Source: Alkalihalobacillus alcalophilus ATCC 27647 = CGMCC 1.3604
GTDB lineage: Bacteria > Bacillota > Bacilli > Bacillales > Bacillaceae_D
DNA length: 64,000 bases
Direction of reading: 5' to 3'
Assembly: GCF_000292245.2 (NCBI RefSeq)
Contig: NZ_ALPT02000013.1
Coordinates: forward strand, 1-64,000
The notes below the pieces were generated by a model. The model made no database searches. It worked only from the letters and a program-made list of their open reading frames with translations, and was not told the DNA's origin. Of the stretch, positions 48,605 to 57,866 are shown in pieces (within the stretch, counting starts at the first letter, position 1; every line of letters starts with the position of its first letter). The position numbers were made by a program, and so were the translations under genes.

Positions 48605-49921
48605 TTACAACACCTCTTTACCAAACTGTTGAACTAATCGTTCGACCGAATCTGTTAATGAAACATTTTCTTCAGTCGTTTGTTGCAAAAATCGGATAAT
48701 ATCCGGATAAAGAGCGACTGCTTGATCGATATCTGGTGATGACCCTCTCTTATAAGCACCAATTTGAATTAAATCCTCGGCTTCTAAATAAGTAGAAAGA
48801 ACCCCTCTAACCTTTTTAGCAATCTGTTTATGTTCCGTACTGACAATATCATCCATGACCCGACTAATGCTTTTTAAAACATTGATCGCTGGATAATGCC
48901 CTTTATTGGCAAGCTGTCTTTCTAAAACAAAATGACCATCTAAAATACCACGAACAGCATCTGCGATCGGTTCATTCATGTCATCACCATCAACTAATAC
49001 TGTATAAAAAGCGGTAATACTTCCTGCTACACTCGTTCCAGAACGCTCCAATAATTTTGGTAACATCGCAAATACACTTGGTGTGTATCCCTTCGTTGTT
49101 GGAGGCTCACCAATAGCAAGTCCAATCTCACGTTGGGCCATAGCAAATCTTGTGACCGAATCCATCATTAAGTTGACATTTAAACCTTGCTCTCGAAAAT
49201 ATTCAGCAATCGCAGTTGCTGTCATCGCCCCTTTAATCCGCATTAATGCCGGTTGATCAGAGGTCGCGACAACCATAACCGTATTTTTCAGTCCATCCTC
49301 ACCTAAATCACGTTCTATAAAATCCTTGACTTCACGTCCACGTTCACCAATGAGAGCAATAACATTAACATCAGCAGCTGATTTTTTAGCAATCATCGCC
49401 ATTAGTGTACTTTTTCCGACACCACTTCCGGCAAAGATCCCCACACGTTGCCCTTTGCCGACTGTTAGAAATGTATCAATGGCCCGGACACCTAAACTCA
49501 TTGTTTCTGTGATTCGTGGTCGTAACAACGGATTAGGAGGAGCACTTTCAGTCGGGAAAGACGCGAGCCCTTTAGGAAGTGACATTCCGTCTAATAATTC
49601 GCCACAACCGTCAATCACTTTCCCAATTAAAGAATAGCCGACTTTTACTTGTAATGGTTTTCCTGTTGCCTCGACAAGACAACCTGGTGAAATTTCTGAT
49701 GTTGAATTTAAAGGCATTAATAATACATTTTCGTCACGAAAACCAACAACTTCAGCCTTCACTTTTTTATTAAACTTTTTACCAACAAGGATATAACACA
49801 GTTCACCGACTGATGCTTGAGGACCTTTGGCCTCAATCGTTAGTCCGACGACTCTCGTTACTTTTCCATACCACTTATAAGGAGATAATTCCATTATTTT
49901 GTCAGCAATAAGCTTCTTCAT
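48605..49921 (-). CDS. fliI: flagellum-specific ATPase FliI
   Basis: The export ATPase, 438 residues, homologous to F1-beta. P-loop GSGVGKST at residues 165-172, the catalytic glutamate in IGERGREVKDFIE, and Walker B region VNLMMDSVTRFAMAQREI near 250. The start overlaps the fliH stop (ATGA). C-terminal domain includes IGAYKRGSSPDID. Length agrees with B. subtilis FliI. Confidence 0.97.
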   Translation of the reverse strand: MKKLIADKIMELSPYKWYGKVTRVVGLTIEAKGPQASVGELCYILVGKKFNKKVKAEVVGFRDENVLLMPLNSTSEISPGCLVEATGKPLQVKVGYSLIGKVIDGCGELLDGMSLPKGLASFPTESAPPNPLLRPRITETMSLGVRAIDTFLTVGKGQRVGIFAGSGVGKSTLMAMIAKKSAADVNVIALIGERGREVKDFIERDLGEDGLKNTVMVVATSDQPALMRIKGAMTATAIAEYFREQGLNVNLMMDSVTRFAMAQREIGLAIGEPPTTKGYTPSVFAMLPKLLERSGTSVAGSITAFYTVLVDGDDMNEPIADAVRGILDGHFVLERQLANKGHYPAINVLKSISRVMDDIVSTEHKQIAKKVRGVLSTYLEAEDLIQIGAYKRGSSPDIDQAVALYPDIIRFLQQTTEENVSLTDSVERLVQQFGKEVL

Positions 49922-50697
49922 TTATGTAACCCCTCTAACATTTCTTGCAATTGATTTTTCAACTCTAGTAGCTGCCGATCAAGGGTCGCTTCCATTCTTC
50001 CTAAACGAGTTTCAACTACACAGCCATTCGTCGGCAAATTGAGATCAGGGTAAATAAATAAATTTTCTGTTCGACTTAAAAGTTGTTTTAATTCCTCTTT
50101 TTGTTTAACCGTATGCTCATACCAAGCTGGAGTCACATATAATTTCACTTCTTCATGCTCTCTTACTTCTCGCATCACTTGTTCTAACATTTGATTCCAA
50201 TGTTCCGCATTTACTTCAAATCTTTCTCCTAAAACTCGATTTGCCAAAAGATGGGCGATATCAATCATTTGTGGTTCTGCTTCTGAAAGCATTTGCTCAT
50301 AATCATGCTTGGCCACTTCCACAATATGAGAAGCTTCCGTTAATTTTTGCTCATACTGCCGAAAAGCTTCTTCTTTTCCTTGTTCAAAGCCACTTTGATA
50401 ACCTGATTGAATTGCCTCTTCTTTAAGGAGTTCGATTTCTTCTAGTTGCTTTTGGCGCAAATTATTTAGTTGCTGTTGCATTTGTTCGATTTCTAATTGA
50501 GCTTGTTCTTTTAATCGTTTCGCCTCATCTTCTGCTTGTTGGAGCAAAGATTCGATTTCTTGTTTCTTTTGTTGTTCGTTTACACGCAATTCCGTCTTCC
50601 CTTCATTTAAGACAGGAATAAATTGCTCAAGGGGTAAAATCGAGATCTGTTTTCCTTCCGTTCCACTCGTCTGAGGTGACTTTATGACATTAGACAA
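49918..50697 (-). CDS. fliH: flagellar assembly protein FliH
   Basis: A 259-residue regulator of FliI. It has a long Glu/Gln-rich coiled coil (about residues 30-120, including the GxxxG-like stretch SGYQSGFEQG) and a C-terminal FliH domain. The likely start is TTG at 50697, eight bases inside the fliG end, with GGAGGAG nine bases upstream and a product MSNVIKSPQ; the ATG nine bases earlier directly abuts the ribosome site. Confidence 0.88.
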   Translation of the reverse strand: MSNVIKSPQTSGTEGKQISILPLEQFIPVLNEGKTELRVNEQQKKQEIESLLQQAEDEAKRLKEQAQLEIEQMQQQLNNLRQKQLEEIELLKEEAIQSGYQSGFEQGKEEAFRQYEQKLTEASHIVEVAKHDYEQMLSEAEPQMIDIAHLLANRVLGERFEVNAEHWNQMLEQVMREVREHEEVKLYVTPAWYEHTVKQKEELKQLLSRTENLFIYPDLNLPTNGCVVETRLGRMEATLDRQLLELKNQLQEMLEGLHK

Positions 50698-51703
50698 CGA
50701 TATCATCTCCTCCACCACGAGCTATAACAATTTCACCCGCTTCTTCTAAGCGACGAATAATCGTAACAATACGTGATTGAGCTTCCTCCACATCTCGCAA
50801 GCGAACTGGACCCATGTATTCCATTTCTTCTTTAAAGGCTTCAGCCATTCGATTTGACATATTACTAAGGACAACATCTTTCACTTCATCACTCGCTACT
50901 TTTAAAGCAAGTTGTAAGTCATCATTTTCAACATCTCGAATCACTCGTTGAATCGAACGATTATCCAGGGTCACAATGTCTTCGAAAATAAACATACGTT
51001 TTTTGATTTCTTCAGCAAGCTCAGGATCTTGAATTTCTAATGCATCTAAAATCGTCCGTTCTGTACTTCGATCGACACTATTAAGTACATCGACAACAGA
51101 CTCAATTCCACCCGCATCCGTATAATCTTGTGTAACGGTCGCGGATAGTTTTTGCTCCAAAATCAATTCGACTTCATTAATGATTTCTGGTGACGTTCGA
51201 TCCATTAAGGCAATACGTTTAGCTACATCTGCTTGCACCTCATGAGATAATTCAGACAATATTTGTCCAGCTTGCTCACTTTCTAAATAAGATAAAATAA
51301 GAGCAATTGTTTGTGGGTGTTCATTTTGAATAAAGTTCAAAATTTGAGCAGGTTCTGCTTTTCTGGCAAAGTCAAATGGACGAACTTGTAAAGTTGAGGT
51401 TAATCGATTAATGATATCCATTGCTACCTGTTCACCAAGAGCTTTCTCTAATATGCTTTTGGCATAACCAATTCCACCTTGAGCAATATAATCCTGAGCC
51501 AATACTAAAGAATGGAATTGTTCCAAAACCTCTTCCTTTAATTCACCTTCCACTTTACGAACATTAGAAATTTCTAATGTCAATTGTTCAATTTCATCTT
51601 CTCTTAAATGTTTATAAACATTAGCTGCCACATCAGGTCCTAAGGAGATTAAGAGGACCGCAGCTTTTTGTTTTCCAGTTAAACCCTTTTTTGCTCTTGC
51701 CAA
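50690..51703 (-). CDS. fliG: flagellar motor switch protein FliG
   Basis: The C-ring protein that contacts MotA and FliF; 337 residues with three armadillo-like domains: LTGKQKAAVLLISLGPDVAA, the middle EHPQTIALILSYLESEQAG and C-terminal FEDIVTLDNRSIQRVIRDVE torque helix. TTG at 51703 gives MARAKKGLTGK like relatives and places GGAGG eight bases upstream, while the ATG two codons earlier is only two bases from the site. It follows fliF by 12 bases. Confidence 0.95.
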   Translation of the reverse strand: MARAKKGLTGKQKAAVLLISLGPDVAANVYKHLREDEIEQLTLEISNVRKVEGELKEEVLEQFHSLVLAQDYIAQGGIGYAKSILEKALGEQVAMDIINRLTSTLQVRPFDFARKAEPAQILNFIQNEHPQTIALILSYLESEQAGQILSELSHEVQADVAKRIALMDRTSPEIINEVELILEQKLSATVTQDYTDAGGIESVVDVLNSVDRSTERTILDALEIQDPELAEEIKKRMFIFEDIVTLDNRSIQRVIRDVENDDLQLALKVASDEVKDVVLSNMSNRMAEAFKEEMEYMGPVRLRDVEEAQSRIVTIIRRLEEAGEIVIARGGGDDIVV

Positions 51704-51715
51704 GGTCATACCCTC

Positions 51716-53287
51716 CTAGTCTTCCGAGAGCCAAGTTCGTAATAATTTCGAAAAGTCTTCTGGTTTTTCTTTAGCCATTTTTTCGAGTTGTCTACGTTTG
51801 GTTTCATGTTCACTAATGTCTTCATCTAATAATTCTTCTATGTCATAAGAAATAAGCTTTTCTTCTTCCTCTACTACTTCTTCCTTCTTTCTTCCTTTTA
51901 GTAATAAAAGAATTAAAGCGATAATAACAATAAGTACAATCGTTCCTGCTACATATAACCAAGTTGGAACAGCCATGTTAGGGACCTCTTCAAATACCAA
52001 CTTCCCTTGAAACGGCTGAGAAGAGACAAAAATACGTTCACTAATCATCGCATCGCTCATTTCCTCTTCACCAACCGTTGGAAGCGATGTTCGTACAACC
52101 GTCGCTAAAATTTGTTCAATATCATTAATTTGTTGAATCGGTAGCTGCTCCATTCCTTCTGGTGGTTCAACCATTACTTGAATGCCGATGTCACGAATTT
52201 GATAAGGGCTTTCAACAATTTCACGATTTACCCGATTCACTTCCGTATTGATTCGTTCTTCTGTTCGTTCCCATTCAGATTCACCGGCTCCGTCTACACC
52301 TTCGTAATTCGGAATTTCATCACCTGTTCCGGCAATCCCTCCAACATTAGTACCAGAGCCACTATAAGCTTCTTCTACACGTTCAACACTGACGACAATA
52401 CCTTCTATCGTTTCCTCATTGACCGGTGTCACTAATTGCTCCATTCGATTCTCTTGTGTAAAATCAATATCTGTCGTGACTGATACGAGCACTTTATCGC
52501 GGCCAACAATCGTTCCAAGCATTTGTTGTAAGCTTTGCGTAATATCTAGTTCAATATCTTTTTGAATTTTTCGTTGTTGCTCGAAAGCCGCTAGGACTGA
52601 AGAACTATTTTCATCTTCGTAAAAATAACTATTAAACATTTGATCGGATATGCCGATATTTTCTATAGGAAGATTCGGAACACTCCTTGATACTAAATGA
52701 TAAAGAGCCCGTACTCGATTTTCATCTAACGAGTAGCCTGGTGCTACATTTAAGATAATTGCAGCAGTGGCACTTTGTTTTTCAGTGTTTAACCAAACAC
52801 TATCTTCGGGTAATGTGATCATGACATTCGCATTTTGAATCCCGTCAATCGAACTGATCAAATTTTCTAGCTCAGTTTGGATCGCCGCCCGTTCGATCAC
52901 TTTAAACTCATTATCCGTCATTCCAAAACCCATTTGATCTTGGATTGATGTATAATCAATATTTCCACTGTTCGGAATACCCTCAGCAGCAAGTTCCACT
53001 TTTAAATTGTCAACGATTGGTTCAGGCACCATGATCGTCGTACCATTATCACTCACCTTTGAAGATACGCCACGTGAATCCAATGTTGCTTTTATTTGAC
53101 CTGTTTCTTGAACACTTAAATTGCTATATAAAGGAACAAATGTCGTTCTGGTCGTAAAGAAAACTAAAAGACTGATAAATATAATAAATCCAATTAGACC
53201 AATGACAAAAAAACGCTTATGTGTTTCTGTTTTCTCTGCCCAGTAACTTGTTATTTTATCTTTATATGTTAATAATTTCTCTTTCAT
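51716..53287 (-). CDS. fliF: flagellar MS-ring protein FliF
   Basis: Forms the MS ring, the base on which the flagellum is built. The 523-residue protein has membrane helices near residues 25-45 and 435-455, ring-building motifs between them (VPLYSNLSVQETGQIKATLDSRG and ERAAIQTELENLISSIDGIQNANV in part), and a C-terminal cytoplasmic tail (LDEDISEHETKRRQLEKMAKEKPEDF in part) that binds FliG. ATG at 53287 follows AGGAGGAG. Confidence 0.96.
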   Translation of the reverse strand: MKEKLLTYKDKITSYWAEKTETHKRFFVIGLIGFIIFISLLVFFTTRTTFVPLYSNLSVQETGQIKATLDSRGVSSKVSDNGTTIMVPEPIVDNLKVELAAEGIPNSGNIDYTSIQDQMGFGMTDNEFKVIERAAIQTELENLISSIDGIQNANVMITLPEDSVWLNTEKQSATAAIILNVAPGYSLDENRVRALYHLVSRSVPNLPIENIGISDQMFNSYFYEDENSSSVLAAFEQQRKIQKDIELDITQSLQQMLGTIVGRDKVLVSVTTDIDFTQENRMEQLVTPVNEETIEGIVVSVERVEEAYSGSGTNVGGIAGTGDEIPNYEGVDGAGESEWERTEERINTEVNRVNREIVESPYQIRDIGIQVMVEPPEGMEQLPIQQINDIEQILATVVRTSLPTVGEEEMSDAMISERIFVSSQPFQGKLVFEEVPNMAVPTWLYVAGTIVLIVIIALILLLLKGRKKEEVVEEEEKLISYDIEELLDEDISEHETKRRQLEKMAKEKPEDFSKLLRTWLSED

Positions 53288-53341
53288 GGCTCCTCCTACA
53301 ATCAAAAGCAGTAGAGAATTTTGACTATCTTCATTTTTCTA

Positions 53342-53650
53342 TTAAACTTGCATTCTCATAATTTCTTGATAAGCTTCAATGACTTTATTACGCACTTCTA
53401 CAGTAGCTTGAAGGGTGACAGATGCTTTTTGGCCAGCGATCATGACCTCATGTAAATCATCAATTTGACCTGTTACAAGTTGCTGTGTTTTTTGTCCTGA
53501 CTCTTGCTGCAATTGATTGACATTGTTTAAGGCATCTTTAAAGGCTGCTTTAAACGACGCTTCTGCCTGAGCAGGTGTTTTTAGAACCTTTTGACTATGC
53601 AAGTCATTTGTTTTCAGAACAAACGAGGATTGCATGTTATTTATTTCCAT
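53342..53650 (-). CDS. fliE: flagellar hook-basal body complex protein FliE
   Basis: A 102-residue rod adaptor between FliF and the rod. The C-terminal DLHEVMIAGQKASVTLQATVEVRNKVIEAYQEIMRM-type segment (about 65-101) is diagnostic. ATG at 53650 (MEINNMQ) is favoured by AGGAT nine bases upstream; the GTG three codons before overlaps that site. Confidence 0.94.
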   Translation of the reverse strand: MEINNMQSSFVLKTNDLHSQKVLKTPAQAEASFKAAFKDALNNVNQLQQESGQKTQQLVTGQIDDLHEVMIAGQKASVTLQATVEVRNKVIEAYQEIMRMQV

Positions 53651-53674
53651 AATCTTCACATCCTATTTATTCAA

Positions 53675-54139
53675 TTAGCCTTTTCCGATCTCTAAAGCTT
53701 TCATCAGCATATTCTTTGAAGCGTTCATTGTCGTCACATTCGCTTCATATGACCTAGATGCACTCATTAAATCGACCATTTCTCGAAGCGGATCGACATT
53801 TGGCAACGAAACATACCCTTCTTCATTCGCATCTGGATGTTCTGGTTGATAAATCAGCTTAAATGGAGACATATCATCAACCAATGCCGTTGCTTTTACA
53901 CCTTGACCTATAGTACCACTTGAATTCATCGCTCTAGATAATTGAGCTGAAAAGGGGTTTTGATTTCCAGATTGTGGAGCTAATGAAACCATCTTTCGTC
54001 GATAAGGCTGCCATTCGCCATTAACATACTGACCTCGAGTTGTTTCCGCATTGGCCATATTTGCCGAGACAACATCCATTCGTAGACGTTGTGCTGTTAA
54101 GGCTGATGCACTAATATTCATACTATTAAAGATTGTCAT
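53675..54139 (-). CDS. flgC: flagellar basal-body rod protein FlgC
   Basis: A 154-residue proximal rod protein. MNISASALTAQRLRMDVVSANMANAETT at the N-terminus and PNVDPLREMVDLMSASRSYEANVTTMNASKNM at the C-terminus (each quoted in part of the family pattern) are diagnostic. It lies 5 bases after flgB and 15 before fliE. Confidence 0.95.
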   Translation of the reverse strand: MTIFNSMNISASALTAQRLRMDVVSANMANAETTRGQYVNGEWQPYRRKMVSLAPQSGNQNPFSAQLSRAMNSSGTIGQGVKATALVDDMSPFKLIYQPEHPDANEEGYVSLPNVDPLREMVDLMSASRSYEANVTTMNASKNMLMKALEIGKG

Positions 54140-54144
54140 TTAAT

Positions 54145-54552
54145 TTAGCTGCCTCCTCTAATGACCATTTTTAAGTTTGAAAAATTCCCATTGATCCGGT
54201 CAATTAAACCATTATAATAAATTTGATTTTTCGCTAACTCTGACATTTCCAAATCAATATCAACATTGCCGCCATTATGGTTATAGGAACTATTCCCCTT
54301 TGTAAGAATAGGACTAGAAAAACTTGAACTTTTAAACTCAACATGTTTTTCATTTGTTCGGTGTGCTTCCAAATTTGAACGTGTAAGTTCCTGATTTAAT
54401 AATTGCTCAAATGATACTCGCTGTGCCTTATAATTCGGTGTATCAACATTAGCGATATTTTGCGAAATCGCTTTATGCTGCATTTGAGCACCATTTAATC
54501 CTTGCTCTAACATTCGGAAAGTAGTTCCCGAAAATAAATTCACTTTTTTCAC
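54145..54552 (-). CDS. flgB: flagellar basal-body rod protein FlgB
   Basis: First gene of the fla/che operon; 135-residue proximal rod protein with QGLNGAQMQHKAISQNIANVDTPNYKA-type N-terminus and VDIDLEMSELAKNQIYYNGLI-type centre. The start codon follows GAGGTG. The 424-base interval upstream to codY holds two candidate promoters with a terminator-like hairpin between them. Confidence 0.95.
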   Translation of the reverse strand: MKKVNLFSGTTFRMLEQGLNGAQMQHKAISQNIANVDTPNYKAQRVSFEQLLNQELTRSNLEAHRTNEKHVEFKSSSFSSPILTKGNSSYNHNGGNVDIDLEMSELAKNQIYYNGLIDRINGNFSNLKMVIRGGS

Positions 54553-54632
54553 CTCAATCCTCTAAACACTTAACACGTTTCTTCTTATATTCCTATAATT
54601 CTACAAAATCCCACATACTACTCTCTATGAAA

Positions 54633-54661
54633 ATTGTAATAAACATCAGGACAAATGTCTA
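54633..54661 (-). promoter_or_regulatory. candidate sigma-A promoter (proximal) of the fla/che operon
   Basis: On the minus strand TAGACA (54661-54656), 17 bases, then TACAAT (54638-54633); five of six matches in each hexamer. It would start transcription about 75 bases before flgB and lies downstream of the terminator-like hairpin at 54691-54718. Confidence 0.5.
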
Positions 54662-54690
54662 ACACCGTTTTACCTATTTGGACTTTTAGT

Positions 54691-54720
54691 AAAAACGGAC
54701 TACCTGAAAAGATAGTCCTT
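54691..54720 (-). terminator. terminator-like hairpin in the fla/che leader
   Basis: On the minus strand GGACTATC-TTTTCA-GGTAGTCC (8 pairs, one wobble) is followed by GTTTTTACT. This has the form of an intrinsic terminator. It lies between the distal candidate promoter (54766-54795) and the proximal one (54633-54661), and 150 bases before flgB. It could attenuate distal-promoter transcripts. Confidence 0.7.
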
Positions 54721-54765
54721 CTTGCTCAAACCTAGTTAATTTGTCATTACTTATAGAACTTTTTT

Positions 54766-54795
54766 ATTATATCATGACTTTTTCGAGACTTTTTA
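54766..54795 (-). promoter_or_regulatory. candidate distal promoter of fla/che: overlapping extended -10 and sigma-D-like elements
   Basis: On the minus strand TGATATAAT (TATAAT at 54771-54766 with extended TG) follows an AT-rich stretch without a good -35. The same place reads TAAA (54795-54792), 15 bases, CATGATAT (54776-54769), which matches the sigma-D pattern TAAA-N15-GCCGATAT in the GATAT half. B. subtilis fla/che also has sigma-A and sigma-D promoters. Confidence 0.45.
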
Positions 54796-54929
54796 ACCAT
54801 TAATAAACTCGTCATAAAAGCGTCATATTCGATGATTAATCTTAGTAAATTCTAAATATTCTTTCATATTTTGCCGAAAAGTCATATTTTTCTCATAAAG
54901 TCACCTGAGTATTTTTTCCCCCTCAAACC

Positions 54930-54964
54930 AAAAACAGGACTACTGACGATAGCCAGTAGTCCTG
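54930..54964 (-). terminator. rho-independent terminator after codY
   Basis: CAGGACTACTG at 54935-54945 pairs perfectly with CAGTAGTCCTG at 54954-54964. The minus strand then reads TTTTTGG. It lies 12 bases past the codY stop and separates codY from the flagellar operon. Confidence 0.92.
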
Positions 54965-54976
54965 TAAAATTTATAC

Positions 54977-55756
54977 TTATTTAGTTTTTAATTTGTCTAG
55001 TTCAAATAAAAATTTGTCATTTAAAACTTTAATATATGTTCCCTTCATACCTAATGAACGAGATTCAATAACACCAGCACTTTCTAGTTTACGAAGAGCA
55101 TTTACGATAACTGAACGAGTAATTCCGACACGATCCGCAATTTTACTCGCTACAAGTAAACCTTCTTTTCCATCAAGTTCGTTGAAGATATGTTCAACAG
55201 CTTCTAGCTCACTGTAAGAAAGTGAACTAATCGCCATTTGAACAACCGCCTTACTTCTTGCTTCCTCTTCGATTTCTTGTGTTTTCTCATGTAGAATTTC
55301 CATTCCTACTACAGTTGCCCCATACTCAGCTAAAATTAAATCATCATCATTAAACGAATCGCCTAGTCTTGATAAAACAAGTGTACCTAAACGCTGTCCT
55401 CCACCGATAATAGGAACAATTGTCGTAAGCCCTGATTGGAATAATTCTTTATTTTCAACAGGGAACGCTGTGTAATCACTTTCAATATCAAGATTAGCTG
55501 TTGTTTCTTCTACTTTAAATAGACCAGTTGTATACTCTTCTGGAAATTGGCGATCTTCAAACATTTTTTGCATTCTTTCGTTTTCAATCTCTTGACTAAT
55601 CGCAAAGCCTAATAATTTACCACGACGGCTAACAACGAATACGTTCGCACTAATAGCATCACGTAATGTTTCGGCCATTTCACGGAAATTGACGTGTTGC
55701 CCACCTGTTTTTTGTAACATCTCATTAATTTTTCTTGTTCTTGATAATAAACTCAT
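54977..55756 (-). CDS. codY: GTP- and branched-chain-amino-acid-sensing global repressor CodY
   Basis: A 259-residue regulator with an N-terminal GAF domain (about 1-155; [30 protein letters not shown]) that binds Ile/Val, and a C-terminal winged helix-turn-helix ([28 protein letters not shown], about 203-226). It represses stationary-phase genes in rich medium and in B. subtilis also the fla/che promoter, which here is the next gene downstream. Last gene of the codVWXY block. Confidence 0.97.
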   Translation of the reverse strand: MSLLSRTRKINEMLQKTGGQHVNFREMAETLRDAISANVFVVSRRGKLLGFAISQEIENERMQKMFEDRQFPEEYTTGLFKVEETTANLDIESDYTAFPVENKELFQSGLTTIVPIIGGGQRLGTLVLSRLGDSFNDDDLILAEYGATVVGMEILHEKTQEIEEEARSKAVVQMAISSLSYSELEAVEHIFNELDGKEGLLVASKIADRVGITRSVIVNALRKLESAGVIESRSLGMKGTYIKVLNDKFLFELDKLKTK

Positions 55757-55782
55757 TAAAATATCCTCCTAATTTCTACTTC

Positions 55783-57180
55783 TTATAAAATAAATTGACT
55801 TAAATCTCGATTTTTAGCAATGGATGCTAATTTTTCTTCTACATATTCAGGGGTAATTAAAATTTCTTCTAAATTAATATCAGGTGCCTCGAATGACAAA
55901 TCTTCAAGCAATCTTTCTAATAAAGTATGCAAACGTCTGGCTCCGATATTTTCCGTATCACGATTGACCTCTGTGGCAATTGTCGCAATCTTATGAACAG
56001 CTTCGTCCGAAAAGCGAACTTTTATACCTTCTGTTTCTAAAAGAGCTATATATTGTTTAAGTAAAGCATTATTTGGCTCAACCAAAATACGGACAAAGTC
56101 CTGAATAGTTAAATTTTCTAATTCAACCCGGATTGGAAAACGCCCTTGAAGCTCCGGGATTAAATCAGATGGTTTTGCGACATGGAACGCCCCAGCCGCA
56201 ATAAAGAGAATATGGTCAGTTTTAACAGAGCCATATTTCGTAACAATCGTTGAACCTTCTACAATCGGAAGAATATCTCTTTGTACCCCTTCACGAGAAA
56301 CATCAGCCGATTGTTGATTGCCTTTACCAGCTACCTTATCAATTTCATCGATAAAGATAATCCCTAGTTGTTCTGCTTTTGTTACGGCATCATGGGTCAC
56401 TTCATCCATGTCAATTAACTTTTGGGCCTCTTCTTCAGTTAACACTTTTCTTGCTTCACTTACAGGCAAGCGACGTTTTTTCCGCTTTTTAGGCATCATT
56501 CCACCTAACATCTCTTGCATATTCATGCCCATCTGCTCCATACCTGCTCCTTGAAACATATCCATAAAACCTTGCTGTTGCTCTTCAACATCAATCGTAA
56601 CGAGATAATCTTCCAATTCACCTAATGCAAGCTGGTGAGCCATTTGTTTTCTTTTTTGAGCAATTCCATGTTCTTCTTCTATTGGTGCCTCGGTTTGATC
56701 GGTTTCATTTTGTTGACCGAAAATCATTTCGAATGGATTCTTATAATTGGACTGCTTTTTCGCTTCGGGCACAAGTAATTGAACAAGCCTTTGATTGGCT
56801 TGATTTTCAGCTTGTCTTTTGACCGATTCCATTTTTTCTTGCTTAACCATTCGAACACTCGTTTCAACTAAATCACGGACCATTGATTCGACGTCACGAC
56901 CAACATAGCCAACTTCTGTAAATTTAGTTGCCTCAACTTTAATAAAAGGAGCTCCGACTAATTTAGCTAAACGACGGGCAATCTCTGTTTTACCAACACC
57001 GGTTGGTCCAATCATTAAGATATTTTTGGGCGTTACCTCATCACGAAGCTTATCATCTAATAAACTACGCCGATGACGATTCCTTAAGGCAACAGCGACT
57101 GATTTTTTGGCTGACTCTTGACCGACAATAAATTGATTTAAACGCTCAACAATCTGACGTGGTGTTAAAGAAGTACTCAT
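55783..57180 (-). CDS. hslU: HslU (ClpY/CodX) ATPase of the HslUV protease
   Basis: A 465-residue AAA+ unfoldase. Walker A GPTGVGKT at residues 58-65, Walker B region [12 protein letters not shown], the intermediate I-domain (about 110-250, with Met/Gly/Gln-rich [10 protein letters not shown]) and the C-terminal HslV-docking tail RDLSQFIL. Encoded 62 bases after its partner hslV. In B. subtilis the same gene is clpY/codX. Confidence 0.97.
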   Translation of the reverse strand: MSTSLTPRQIVERLNQFIVGQESAKKSVAVALRNRHRRSLLDDKLRDEVTPKNILMIGPTGVGKTEIARRLAKLVGAPFIKVEATKFTEVGYVGRDVESMVRDLVETSVRMVKQEKMESVKRQAENQANQRLVQLLVPEAKKQSNYKNPFEMIFGQQNETDQTEAPIEEEHGIAQKRKQMAHQLALGELEDYLVTIDVEEQQQGFMDMFQGAGMEQMGMNMQEMLGGMMPKKRKKRRLPVSEARKVLTEEEAQKLIDMDEVTHDAVTKAEQLGIIFIDEIDKVAGKGNQQSADVSREGVQRDILPIVEGSTIVTKYGSVKTDHILFIAAGAFHVAKPSDLIPELQGRFPIRVELENLTIQDFVRILVEPNNALLKQYIALLETEGIKVRFSDEAVHKIATIATEVNRDTENIGARRLHTLLERLLEDLSFEAPDINLEEILITPEYVEEKLASIAKNRDLSQFIL

Positions 57181-57242
57181 CTTTTATCGCTCCTCACTTT
57201 CGCTCAGTGCTGGTCATATTGGTAATAATAGATTAATCTTTA

Positions 57243-57782
57243 TTACAATTCTTCAATCACGATTTGATCATTTGTATAAACACAAAGCTCTCCTGCTGTT
57301 TCTAAGGCCGCTTTGGCAATTTCTTTGGCACTTAATTGCGGAGCGTGTTTTTTTAATGCTCTTCCAGCTGCCAACGCATAGTTTCCACCTGAACCAATCG
57401 CTAAAATCCCATCATCAGGTTCAATCACTTCACCTGTTCCAGACACAAGTAATAAATGCTCCTTATTCATAACAATTAACATCGCTTCTAATTGTCGCAA
57501 CATTTTATCACTTCGCCATTCTTTTGCTAGTTCAACCGCTGCTCTTTGTAAATTACCATTATACTCTTCTAAACGGCTTTCAAACTTTTCATACAAAGTG
57601 AAGGCATCAGCGACAGAACCAGCAAACCCAGCAATGACTTGATTGGAATAAAGACGCCGTACTTTTTTGGCGGTATGTTTCATCACAACAGCATTTCCCA
57701 TCGTAACCTGGCCATCGCCTGACATCGCACATTTGCCTTCATGTCGAACCGCAAAAATCGTCGTTGCATGAAAATTGCCCAT
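57243..57782 (-). CDS. hslV: HslV (ClpQ/CodW) peptidase subunit of the HslUV protease
   Basis: A 179-residue proteasome-beta-like peptidase. The start ATG at 57782 (GGGAGGG upstream) gives [14 protein letters not shown]; the usual catalytic Thr pair (TTI) is at residues 7-8, after a six-residue leader, and the second residue is Gly rather than the Ser of B. subtilis CodW. Signatures [20 protein letters not shown] and [14 protein letters not shown] are intact. Removal of the leader would be required to expose the threonine. Confidence 0.94.
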   Translation of the reverse strand: MGNFHATTIFAVRHEGKCAMSGDGQVTMGNAVVMKHTAKKVRRLYSNQVIAGFAGSVADAFTLYEKFESRLEEYNGNLQRAAVELAKEWRSDKMLRQLEAMLIVMNKEHLLLVSGTGEVIEPDDGILAIGSGGNYALAAGRALKKHAPQLSAKEIAKAALETAGELCVYTNDQIVIEEL

Positions 57783-57866
57783 TTTCGACCCTCCCTTTAG
57801 CTCTTTTCTCAAAATAATTCAGTATCATACCCTTATTCTAATAAGCATACACGGCTTTGAAACAAT

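Noticed and set aside
54868..54882. CodY box upstream of the fla/che promoters
   Set aside because: The best match to AATTTTCWGAAAATT has four mismatches, too weak to call.
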